A DNA stretch of 5,367 nt, taken from the NCBI GenBank assembly GCA_013695175.1, contig JACDAZ010000374.1, forward strand, positions 1 through 5,367, read 5' to 3'. The translations under genes and the position numbers were made by a program. Numbering within the stretch: the first letter of the stretch is position 1; every line of letters starts with the position of its first letter. Origin of the DNA: Flavisolibacter sp. (lineage in GTDB: Bacteria > Bacteroidota > Bacteroidia > Chitinophagales > Chitinophagaceae). Under the pieces are notes generated by a model. It was not told the DNA's origin. It saw nothing but the letters and a program-made list of their open reading frames with translations, and did not search any database. Of the stretch, positions 1-5,367 are shown one piece after another.

Positions 1-29
1 TTTCTTCAAATAAGGGAATAATTAAAATT

Positions 30-55
30 TAATAAATCCGATTACGGATTAATTA
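30..55 (-). terminator. Probable intrinsic terminator of the FAH-family gene
   Basis: A perfect 6-bp stem (AATCCG at 35-40, CGGATT at 45-50) closes a 4-base ATTA loop. After one A/A mismatch it extends by four more A/T pairs, to 30-55. Read on the minus strand it lies directly at the end of the FAH-family gene, overlaps its stop codon, and is followed by the A/T-rich stretch AAATTTTAATT rather than a clean U-tract. A terminator is inferred from position and shape. The stem has only three G/C pairs, so it may be weak. Confidence 0.45.
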
Positions 56-1069
56 TGAAGAAGCGCTTTTCTTTTTTTGTAAAATACTCCATTCAGAATC
101 TTCTGCTACAATAGTATTTGATAACAGTCCCAGTTGATCTATTTCCATTTCAACAACATCGCCATCCTGCAACCACTGCTCCTGGTAATCAGCATCATTT
201 AATTTTCCTGTACCATTGAGTTCCAGAAAACAACCGGTTCCTACCGTACCGCTACCTATAACATCACCGGGTAATAGATCAACTCCATATGACGCACGCT
301 CTATTATTTCAGCAAAAGTCCAATCCATATCTCCTAAATTTCCTTCACTCACCTGTACTCCATTCACCCTGCAGATCATTTTCAGGTTCCAGTTTTTACC
401 AATATGCCCTTCTTTTGCTGCTATTTCAAATTCTTCCAGTTCATCTAAAGTAACCAGCCAGGGTCCTATAGTGGTTGCAAAATCTTTTCCCTTAGCAGGC
501 CCCAGGTTCAATAGCATTTCTTCCATCTGCAATCTTCTTGCACTTAGATCATTCATGATCATGAGCCCTCCAATGTATTCATCCGCTTCCTCTGCTTTTA
601 TATTACGTCCCTGTTTGCAAATAACAATGGCAGCTTCTAATTCAAAATCAAGTTTTTCAAAATGATCAGGCATACAAACTACCTCACCCGGACCCGTTAC
701 ACTATGGTGATTGGTAAAATAAAATATCGGGTATTGATCATATTCCGGGATCATATCCACTTTCCTGTTCCTTCTTGCTGCTGACACATGTTGACGAAAA
801 GCATAGGCATCCCTGCAGGATGATGGAAATGGAACAGGAGCAATTAAATCTAATTGATCCGGTTGAAGTCCTTTTTTTTCTGCAATTCTTCCTTCGCGTA
901 TCATATCTACACCTGCCTGAGCAACCGGAAAAACTTCATCCCAATAATTTAAAAACATTCCCATAGTATTGGGCAGGTCGGGATGCAGGGCATCCATTGG
1001 ATATACTTTTTCATCAACCAATACACCTAAATGGTCATGACCGTCCTGTATGTAAGAAACTAATTTCAT
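53..1069 (-). CDS. Fumarylacetoacetate hydrolase (FAH) family protein
   Basis: The 338-residue protein is a probable cytoplasmic, divalent-metal-dependent enzyme that cleaves C-C bonds in acylpyruvate-type substrates such as fumarylacetoacetate, the last step of tyrosine breakdown. The FAH fold is visible. DAYAFRQHV (D87, H94) matches the metal Asp and catalytic His region of fumarylacetoacetase. LDFELEAAIVI supplies metal-binding E143 and E145. MNDLSAR supplies D174. GKDFATTIGPW (K195) matches the active-site Lys segment, and GSGTVGTGCFLELNG (272-286) is the conserved C-terminal signature. The N-terminal ~75 residues form the usual small FAH N-domain, and about 330-340 residues is normal for the bacterial short form. 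The ATG at 1069 is preceded by an A/T-rich leader without a Shine-Dalgarno sequence. The gene is transcribed divergently from the GH9 cluster, so a shared role is not implied. No other tyrosine-pathway gene is visible, so the exact substrate is open; fumarylpyruvate or another acylpyruvate is possible. Confidence 0.92.
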   Translation of the reverse strand: MKLVSYIQDGHDHLGVLVDEKVYPMDALHPDLPNTMGMFLNYWDEVFPVAQAGVDMIREGRIAEKKGLQPDQLDLIAPVPFPSSCRDAYAFRQHVSAARRNRKVDMIPEYDQYPIFYFTNHHSVTGPGEVVCMPDHFEKLDFELEAAIVICKQGRNIKAEEADEYIGGLMIMNDLSARRLQMEEMLLNLGPAKGKDFATTIGPWLVTLDELEEFEIAAKEGHIGKNWNLKMICRVNGVQVSEGNLGDMDWTFAEIIERASYGVDLLPGDVIGSGTVGTGCFLELNGTGKLNDADYQEQWLQDGDVVEMEIDQLGLLSNTIVAEDSEWSILQKKKSASS

Positions 1070-1137
1070 TAATTGATTTTTATTTTATTTAAGGCGGGCT
1101 AAGGTAACCAAATAATCAGTTTTATATTTTACATAGC

Positions 1138-1145
1138 TTACTTTG
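1138..1145 (+). promoter_or_regulatory. Possible Bacteroidota-type -7 promoter element
   Basis: TTACTTTG differs from the Bacteroidota -7 consensus TAnnTTTG at only one defined position. It lies 24 bases before the ATG of the membrane protein gene, a plausible place for the promoter of the plus-strand cluster. No convincing TTG/TTTG -33 partner is visible about 19 bases upstream, so this is a weak call. If real, it overlaps the alternative TTG start at 1143 and argues against that start. Confidence 0.3.
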
Positions 1146-1169
1146 CAATTCCATTCACATAACAGACAG

Positions 1170-1862
1170 ATGAAGAAACTCTTCAAAACAGAAATTGTAG
1201 TTCTAAGTATAATCTTTCTGGCTTTTGTTACAGGATTTATTTTATTAAAAATTAATGTGCCTTTTTTTGAAACATTTACTGTGGAAGATGGTCTTATAGA
1301 ATGGCTTACTGTAATTGGTTTGTTAGCCGGATCCTTTACCTGCTTTTCAAGATTTATTAAATTACGGAAAGAAAAAAAATGGATGTTTTTAACCGCCACA
1401 TTTTTCCTGGGCATTATTTTATTTTTTGCTGCCGGAGAAGAAATTTCATGGGCACAAAGACTTTTAGGGCTACAGTCACCTGAATATTTTCAAAAACACA
1501 ATACACAAGGAGAAACAAATTTTCACAATCTTGTTTTAGGTGGCGTTAGAATCAACCGTTGGATATTTTCGTTCCTGCTCATATTTGTGATGAGTATCTA
1601 TATTATTGTAGTTCCGCTTTTGTATAAAAGGAAAAAATGGATGCAAAATTTTGTACGCTATTTTGGAATTCCACTTCCTAAAACTTACCAGATCATAAGC
1701 TTTATACTCATGTTCTTAGCCAGTGAAATGATGAACCATGAAAAGCGAGCTGAATTGGTTGAATTTGGAACAGCTTTCCTGTTATTTCTGGTAGTTGCAT
1801 ATCCATTGAATAAAGAAGATTTTGTTTTAAAAGAAGACAAAACAGAATTTGTTAATCCATAA
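1170..1862 (+). CDS. Uncharacterised six-segment membrane protein with GEEISW motif
   Basis: This 230-residue integral membrane protein has no function I can name. Hydrophobic segments lie at about residues 8-27, 43-62, 72-88, 131-151, 172-188 and 200-213. Between segments 3 and 4 sits a polar, conserved-looking patch: GEEISWAQR (89-97), then N111, Q113, E115, N117, H119 and N120 (pattern N-x-Q-x-E-x-N-x-H-N). I recall this GEE-[IL]-SW ... HN combination from uncharacterised bacterial membrane proteins, but cannot attach an activity. A second polar cluster, NHEKRAELVEF (189-199), lies between segments 5 and 6. Clustered Glu, His and Asn near membrane segments could be an active or metal site, which is inference. 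The ATG at 1170 was chosen over an in-frame TTG at 1143 because the TTG only adds a polar HSHN-type stretch and overlaps a promoter-like element. The stop is 10 bases before the GH9 ATG, so the two genes are probably co-transcribed. Confidence 0.8.
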   Translation: MKKLFKTEIVVLSIIFLAFVTGFILLKINVPFFETFTVEDGLIEWLTVIGLLAGSFTCFSRFIKLRKEKKWMFLTATFFLGIILFFAAGEEISWAQRLLGLQSPEYFQKHNTQGETNFHNLVLGGVRINRWIFSFLLIFVMSIYIIVVPLLYKRKKWMQNFVRYFGIPLPKTYQIISFILMFLASEMMNHEKRAELVEFGTAFLLFLVVAYPLNKEDFVLKEDKTEFVNP

Positions 1863-1872
1863 AATTCTGAAA

Positions 1873-3681
1873 ATGAAATGCATTCTTATTTTGGTAATTA
1901 TTATTTCAACACAATCCAGTGCACAAGAAAACAGCTGGATCAGAATAAACCAGTTAGGTTACACTCCTTCAGCCATCAAGGTTGCTGTTTTTTGCAGCAA
2001 AGATGATAAAGCAATAAAATCTTTTGAATTAATTGATTCTGCATCAAAGAAAATAGTGTTTTCCGGAAATGCAAGTGAAGGCTTTAGCGAATATGGTCCG
2101 TTTAAACAAACACAAAGATTGAATTTTTCATCTTTTAAAACCCCCGGTAAATACCAGTTAAGGTCAGGTGTGGTTCTTTCTCCCTATTTTATTATTGATG
2201 AAGATGCTTACAAAGGAGCTGCTGATTTTTGTTTGCGTTACATGCGTCAGCAACGATGTGGTTATAATCCTTTTTTAAAAGACAGCTGCCATACTTATGA
2301 TGGATATGCCATGTATGGGACTAAGGCAGGCATCAAAGACAGCAGTTTTATTAATGTTGTTGGTGGCTGGCACGACGCCAGCGATTACCTGCAATATTCA
2401 ACTACATCAGCTAATGCTACATATCATTTATTAATGGCTTATCGTGATTTTCAGGATGTGTTTTCCGATAATCATATTGCAAATGGTTTATCAGGGAAGA
2501 ACGGAAGGTTAGATATTTTAGATGAAGCAAAATTTGGATTAGACTGGTTGTTGAAAATGCATCCTAAACCTCAATGGATGTTTAACCAAATTGCAGATGA
2601 CCGGGATCACATTTCCATGCGTATTCCAAAATTGGACAGTCAGTATGGAAAGGGTTTTGAGCGACCTGTATATTTTATTACCGGTGAGCCACAGGGTCTA
2701 TTTAAATATTCTAACAGAACAAAAGGCACATCCTCTACTGCTGCTAAATTTTCTTCTGCTTTTGCATTGGGATCTTTTTTGTTAAAAAAATATGATCCAT
2801 CTTTTGCAGCTACATTAAGAGAACATTCTCTTTCAGCAATGAATTTTGCCACACTAAAATATGGTGTTACACAAACTGCTCCGGGAAAAGCACCCTATTT
2901 TTATGAAGAAGATAATTGGGTTGATGATATGCAACTTGGTTATGCTGAGATACACCGGCTATTAAATGATATTCCAATGCCTGAATCTTTGACAAAAGAT
3001 CTATTGGATTCTTCATTTTATTTTGCTTTGCAGGAACCGGTTACACCATGGCTGGGTGCAGATACAGCAAAGCATTATCAATGGTATCCCTTTATTAATC
3101 TGGGGCATTACGAATTAGCAAAACAACTACAGGATAGCAGGAGAGACACCCTTATACAATTTTATAAACAGGGAATAGAAAGAGTCTGGAATAAAGCAAA
3201 GAACAATGGATTTTATCGCGGTGTTCCTTTTATATGGTGCAGTAATAACTTAACTACTTCGTTTGCTATTCAATGCTATTTATATAAACAGCTTACAGGT
3301 GATGAAACTTATAATGAACTGGAACAGGCAAATTTTGATTGGTTGTTTGGTGTAAATCCATGGGGCACCAGTATGGTTTATGGCTTACCTGCATGGGGAG
3401 ACACACCTGTTGATCCACATTCTGCTTTCACTCATTTAAAAAATTATCCTATTGATGGTGGGCTGGTAGATGGTCCTGTATATGGCAGCATTTTCAATAA
3501 CCTTATTGGCATTAAGCTTTATCAACAAGATGAATATGCAGCATTTCAAAGCCCTCTTGCTGTATACCATGACGATTATGGCGACTACAGCACCAATGAA
3601 CCCACTATGGATGGTACAGCATCTTTAATTTATTTACTTGCTGCCAAAGAAGCAGAAGCAAAACTTTTAAAAAAAAAGTAG
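1873..3681 (+). CDS. Secreted glycoside hydrolase family 9 enzyme with N-terminal Ig-like domain
   Basis: This 602-residue protein probably hydrolyses beta-1,4-linked glucan or a related glycan outside the cytoplasm. GH9 includes endoglucanases, cellobiohydrolases and exo-glucosaminidases, so the substrate is not fixed. The N-terminus is a Sec signal peptide (K2, hydrophobic 4-11) with likely cleavage after SSA at 17. Residues ~21-110 (WIRINQLGY ... GKYQL ... FIIDE) are the cellulase N-terminal Ig-like domain. Residues ~113-595 form the (alpha/alpha)6 catalytic barrel. GGWHDASDY (164-172) supplies the paired aspartates D168 and D171 that activate water. WLFGVNPWGTSMVYG and PVDPHSAF (H516) match the substrate-cleft motifs. 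DDYGDYSTNEPTMDGTASL carries the general acid E576. All expected catalytic residues are present, so the GH9 part looks active. The ATG at 1873 is preferred over a TTG at 1849 because it directly begins the signal peptide. The reading frame ends in three lysine codons and TAG, inside a slippery A9 run that leads in the -1 frame to a deacetylase domain. Confidence 0.93.
   Translation: MKCILILVIIISTQSSAQENSWIRINQLGYTPSAIKVAVFCSKDDKAIKSFELIDSASKKIVFSGNASEGFSEYGPFKQTQRLNFSSFKTPGKYQLRSGVVLSPYFIIDEDAYKGAADFCLRYMRQQRCGYNPFLKDSCHTYDGYAMYGTKAGIKDSSFINVVGGWHDASDYLQYSTTSANATYHLLMAYRDFQDVFSDNHIANGLSGKNGRLDILDEAKFGLDWLLKMHPKPQWMFNQIADDRDHISMRIPKLDSQYGKGFERPVYFITGEPQGLFKYSNRTKGTSSTAAKFSSAFALGSFLLKKYDPSFAATLREHSLSAMNFATLKYGVTQTAPGKAPYFYEEDNWVDDMQLGYAEIHRLLNDIPMPESLTKDLLDSSFYFALQEPVTPWLGADTAKHYQWYPFINLGHYELAKQLQDSRRDTLIQFYKQGIERVWNKAKNNGFYRGVPFIWCSNNLTTSFAIQCYLYKQLTGDETYNELEQANFDWLFGVNPWGTSMVYGLPAWGDTPVDPHSAFTHLKNYPIDGGLVDGPVYGSIFNNLIGIKLYQQDEYAAFQSPLAVYHDDYGDYSTNEPTMDGTASLIYLLAAKEAEAKLLKKK
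3666..3681 (+). promoter_or_regulatory. Candidate -1 frameshift or slippage site joining GH9 to the deacetylase domain
   Basis: In the GH9 frame the codons read CTT TTA AAA AAA AAG TAG. Two heptamers fit the X XXY YYZ rule in register: T TTA AAA (3666-3672) and A AAA AAG (3672-3678). The latter is the type used in E. coli dnaX and some insertion sequences. The zero-frame stop follows immediately. Slipping at either heptamer gives the same junction, KLLKKK-VDTENF, and enters the open -1 frame. The run of nine A (3669-3677) could also cause transcriptional slippage. I see no strong downstream hairpin (only weak TGTC/GACA and CTC/GAG pairings at 3694-3729) and no upstream Shine-Dalgarno-like stimulator. 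A missing A from sequencing error would look identical. Confidence 0.5.
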
Positions 3682-4400
3682 ATACTGAAAATTTTGTCTA
3701 TAACTCTGGAGCCATTATTCGAGGCGACACCAATTTAAAAAAAATAGCAATTGTATTTACAGGCGATGAGTTTGGTGATGGTGGGAAATTTATCAGGGAT
3801 GTATTCAAAAAACACAACCTCAAAGCATCCTTTTTTCTTACCGGCAGATTTTACCGAAACAAAAAAAATAAAAACATTATCAGCAACTTAAAGAAAGATG
3901 GTCATTACCTGGGTGCGCACAGTAACGATCATTTATTATACGCAAGCTGGCAAAAAAGGGATAGTTTATTAGTAACCAAACAAGAATTTACCGATGATTT
4001 AGTTGCTAATTATAAGGAAATGGAAAAGCATGGAATAAACAAAGAAGCTGCTTTTTTCTTTTTACCTCCCTATGAATGGTATAATGATTCAATATCCAAA
4101 TGGACCAGAGAAGCAGGGCATCTATTAATAAATTATTCGCCTGGTACACTCAGCCATGCAGATTATACAACGCCTTCGGACAAAAATTATAAAAGTTCAC
4201 AAACCATATATAATTCAATTGTAGAATATGAAAACAAAACTACTAATGGATTGAATGGTTTTATTCTATTGCTTCATATAGGAACCAGTAAAGTACGAAC
4301 CGAAAAGTTTTATACCATGTTACCGCAGCTACTGGAGTGGCTTCTGTTAAAAAATTATCAACCGGTAAGGGTAGACGAACTGCTGAATCATAAAAATTAA
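3678..4400 (+). CDS. NodB-like polysaccharide deacetylase domain in the -1 frame, without its own start codon
   Basis: This open frame (240 codons from the GTA at 3678 to the TAA at 4398) encodes a carbohydrate esterase 4-like NodB domain expected to remove acetyl groups from a polysaccharide. The visible motifs, numbered in the 842-residue fusion, are: FTGDEFGDGG, with D632 and E633 at the TFDD position; KASFFLTGRF, the usual following strand; HSNDH, with metal-binding H683 and H687; FLPPYEWYN (P732, P733, Y734) at the RxPY motif; and LLLHIGT, with H802 at the C-terminal catalytic His position. The domain is complete at both ends. The frame opens after a TGA at 3597-3599 and has no ATG, GTG or TTG before 4020, which lies beyond motifs 1 and 2. 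An independent gene would therefore lack its active site. It has no signal peptide of its own and would be exported only as a fusion to GH9. E633 in place of the second Asp, and Pro in place of the motif-3 Arg, are deviations. The alternatives are an assembly error or a recent frameshift mutation. Confidence 0.8.
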   Translation, partial: VDTENFVYNSGAIIRGDTNLKKIAIVFTGDEFGDGGKFIRDVFKKHNLKASFFLTGRFYRNKKNKNIISNLKKDGHYLGAHSNDHLLYASWQKRDSLLVTKQEFTDDLVANYKEMEKHGINKEAAFFFLPPYEWYNDSISKWTREAGHLLINYSPGTLSHADYTTPSDKNYKSSQTIYNSIVEYENKTTNGLNGFILLLHIGTSKVRTEKFYTMLPQLLEWLLLKNYQPVRVDELLNHKN

Positions 4401-4456
4401 AGTAATGGATGGCAGTTTTTATTGTAGTATGTAACTTAGCACAGCAAACCACTAAT

Positions 4457-5113
4457 ATGAAATTTGAGAAGATTCATAATAAAGGAAGGGCCCAGCTTTT
4501 TCAGAATCCTTACCTTGAAATGCTTACCAAAGCAAATCCCATTGTTATATGGGGTATGTATTTACCTTTTATGGTAGGTTTACCATGGTATGCAGCAAGA
4601 AATCTTGATTTTAGTTTTGGCAAAATAGCCTTGCTTTTTTTTGGTGGAATGATTTTCTGGACCCTGTTTGAATACTTTGCTCATCGGTTTGCATTTCATT
4701 GGATCACTGAAAATCCCCGTGCTCAAAAAATTGTTTATATTATTCATGGTAACCACCATCATTATCCACGTGACAGGGACAGGTTATTTATGCCACCATT
4801 ACCAAGCTTGATATTGGCTACTGTTATTTTCATTACCCAATATTTTTTCTTACGCGACAATACCTTTGCATTTTTTCCCGGTTTTATTTTAGGTTATTTA
4901 TTATACGCTTCCATGCATTATGCTATTCATGCGTGGAATCCACCCTATAAATGGATGAAACCGCTTTGGCGCAACCATCACCTTCATCATTATAAAGATG
5001 AACACAAAGGTTTTGGTGTAAGCACCACTTTTTGGGACCGTGTGTTTGGAACTATGTTCGATCTTAAAAAAGAAAAAGAAGATAAAGAAAAGGTGAAAGA
5101 TTTAATGTTTTAA
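4457..5113 (+). CDS. Membrane fatty acid hydroxylase, FA2H / sterol desaturase superfamily
   Basis: This 218-residue di-iron membrane enzyme probably hydroxylates a lipid acyl chain using O2. Its histidine boxes are HRFAFH (H76, H81), HGNHHH (H97, H100-H102), HYAIH (H154, H158) and HHLHH (H174-H178). The surrounding pattern HGNHHHYPRDRDRLFMPP plus FGVSTTFWDRVFGT resembles fatty acid 2-hydroxylases (FA2H/Scs7) more than carotenoid or sterol enzymes. Hydrophobic segments lie at about 28-46, 54-72, 113-132 and 137-152, with the His boxes on the cytoplasmic side as known for the family. Many Bacteroidota make sphingolipids, so an amide-linked fatty acid is a reasonable substrate guess, but no sphingolipid gene is present here. 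The start is uncertain. ATG at 4409 adds 16 residues (MAVFIVVCNLAQQTTN) and sits 8 bases after the deacetylase stop. ATG at 4457 gives MKFEKIHNKG, which looks more like a family N-terminus. The Lys/Glu-rich tail (204-214) is unremarkable. Confidence 0.88.
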   Translation: MKFEKIHNKGRAQLFQNPYLEMLTKANPIVIWGMYLPFMVGLPWYAARNLDFSFGKIALLFFGGMIFWTLFEYFAHRFAFHWITENPRAQKIVYIIHGNHHHYPRDRDRLFMPPLPSLILATVIFITQYFFLRDNTFAFFPGFILGYLLYASMHYAIHAWNPPYKWMKPLWRNHHLHHYKDEHKGFGVSTTFWDRVFGTMFDLKKEKEDKEKVKDLMF

Positions 5114-5195
5114 CCGGCTTCCTTTTATCTATTGAACTTTTGTTGCGACGCTCCATTTATGTTCCTGTTCATTATGCATCAAATTCCAATATAGA
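5114..5195 (+). other. Intergenic gap between the hydroxylase gene and trmB
   Basis: This 82-base A/T-rich spacer shows no clear hairpin terminator and no convincing promoter. AACTTTTG (5136-5143) resembles TAnnTTTG at five of six defined positions but lacks a -33 partner. The trmB gene could be read from the upstream transcript or from an unrecognised promoter here. Confidence 0.3.
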
Positions 5196-5367
5196 ATGGG
5201 TCAGAAAAAATTAATTCGCTTTGCCGAAATTGAAACATTTCCAAATGTGTTGCAATACCCGGAAGATATTTCAGGCAACTGGAACAGTTTCTTTAAAAAC
5301 GATAATCCAATCACCATTGAACTCGCATGCGGCAAAGGAGAATATACTATTGGTTTGGCAGCGATGT
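5196..5367 (+). CDS. trmB: tRNA (guanine-N7-)-methyltransferase, N-terminal part, cut by window end
   Basis: The first 57 codons of TrmB are present. This SAM-dependent enzyme makes m7G46 in the variable loop of tRNAs in the cytoplasm. The N-terminus MGQKKLIRFAEI is followed by NVLQYPED and NWNSFF. ITIELACGKGEYTIGLA then matches the TrmB form of the SAM-binding motif I (usually hE-h-G-x-G-x-G/E-x-T), with the glycine loop G-K-G-E at about residues 46-49. The ATG at 5196 follows an A/T-rich leader without a Shine-Dalgarno sequence. The gene continues past the right edge, so the rest of the methyltransferase fold cannot be assessed. It is a housekeeping gene with no obvious link to the polysaccharide enzymes upstream. 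Confidence 0.88.
   Translation, partial: MGQKKLIRFAEIETFPNVLQYPEDISGNWNSFFKNDNPITIELACGKGEYTIGLAAM

Noticed and set aside
216..665. Plus-strand open frame of 149 codons inside the FAH gene
   Set aside because: It is antisense to a well-supported gene and its Ser/Pro-rich translation matches no family.
1143..1169. TTG at 1143 as the start of the membrane protein
   Set aside because: It adds only a polar nine-residue stretch, overlaps a promoter-like TTACTTTG box, and ATG 1170 directly precedes a Lys-flanked first membrane segment.
1085..1414. Minus-strand open frame of 109 codons over the divergent region and membrane protein
   Set aside because: It is antisense to a clear membrane protein gene. 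Its Lys/Ile-rich translation shows no domain and looks like chance openness in AT-rich DNA.
1849..1872. TTG at 1849 as the start of GH9, overlapping the upstream gene
   Set aside because: ATG 1873 begins a typical signal peptide (MK + hydrophobic core + SSA-Q). The eight extra residues add nothing recognisable.
3690..3735. Downstream stem-loop or pseudoknot stimulating the frameshift
   Set aside because: Only 3-4 bp pairings (TGTC/GACA, CTC/GAG) are visible, too weak to call by eye. A folding calculation would be needed.
4020..4400. A separate 126-residue gene starting at ATG 4020
   Set aside because: The same frame is open far upstream and encodes the first half of the NodB domain, including TGDE and HSNDH. 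ATG 4020 (the M of KEMEKHG) is an internal methionine, not a credible start.
1..5367. CRISPR array, tRNA or rRNA genes, insertion sequence or integrase
   Set aside because: No regularly spaced repeats, cloverleaf-like segment, transposase or terminal inverted repeats were seen anywhere in the window.

Overview
This 5.4 kb window is AT-rich chromosomal DNA that looks like a member of the Bacteroidota, most plausibly a Chitinophagaceae-like lineage. The signs are A/T-rich leaders without clear Shine-Dalgarno sequences, one promoter-like element resembling the Bacteroidota -7 box TAnnTTTG, and the protein types: a GH9 enzyme with an N-terminal Ig-like domain, an FA2H-type hydroxylase and TrmB. 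The lineage is inferred from style and was not checked against any database.

Layout: (1) A fumarylacetoacetate hydrolase (FAH) family gene lies on the minus strand (53-1069), with a hairpin overlapping its stop codon that probably acts as its terminator. (2) After a ~100 bp divergent intergenic region, plus-strand genes follow closely. They are a six-segment membrane protein with a GEEISW motif (1170-1862), a secreted GH9 glycoside hydrolase (1873-3681), a NodB-type polysaccharide deacetylase domain in the -1 frame (3678-4400), and an integral-membrane FA2H-like fatty acid hydroxylase (4457-5113, possibly starting at 4409). (3) The 5' end of trmB, tRNA (guanine-N7)-methyltransferase, starts at 5196 and runs off the window.

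The most interesting point is the GH9/deacetylase junction. The GH9 frame ends in CTT TTA AAA AAA AAG TAG. This contains two in-register -1 slippery heptamers (T TTA AAA and A AAA AAG), the second directly next to the stop codon. A -1 shift there continues into 240 codons encoding a full-length NodB/CE4-like domain that has no ATG, GTG or TTG start of its own upstream of its catalytic half. The sequence therefore encodes a 602-residue secreted GH9 enzyme and, through ribosomal frameshifting or transcriptional slippage on the A9 run, potentially an 842-residue GH9-deacetylase fusion. The ordinary alternatives are a one-base homopolymer sequencing error (A9 for A10) or a recent inactivating indel. 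The sequence alone cannot decide between these.

The enzyme pair suggests breakdown or remodelling of an acetylated beta-glycan outside the cytoplasm. The membrane protein and the lipid hydroxylase would be envelope-associated neighbours in the same probable transcript. That functional link is inference from gene order only.
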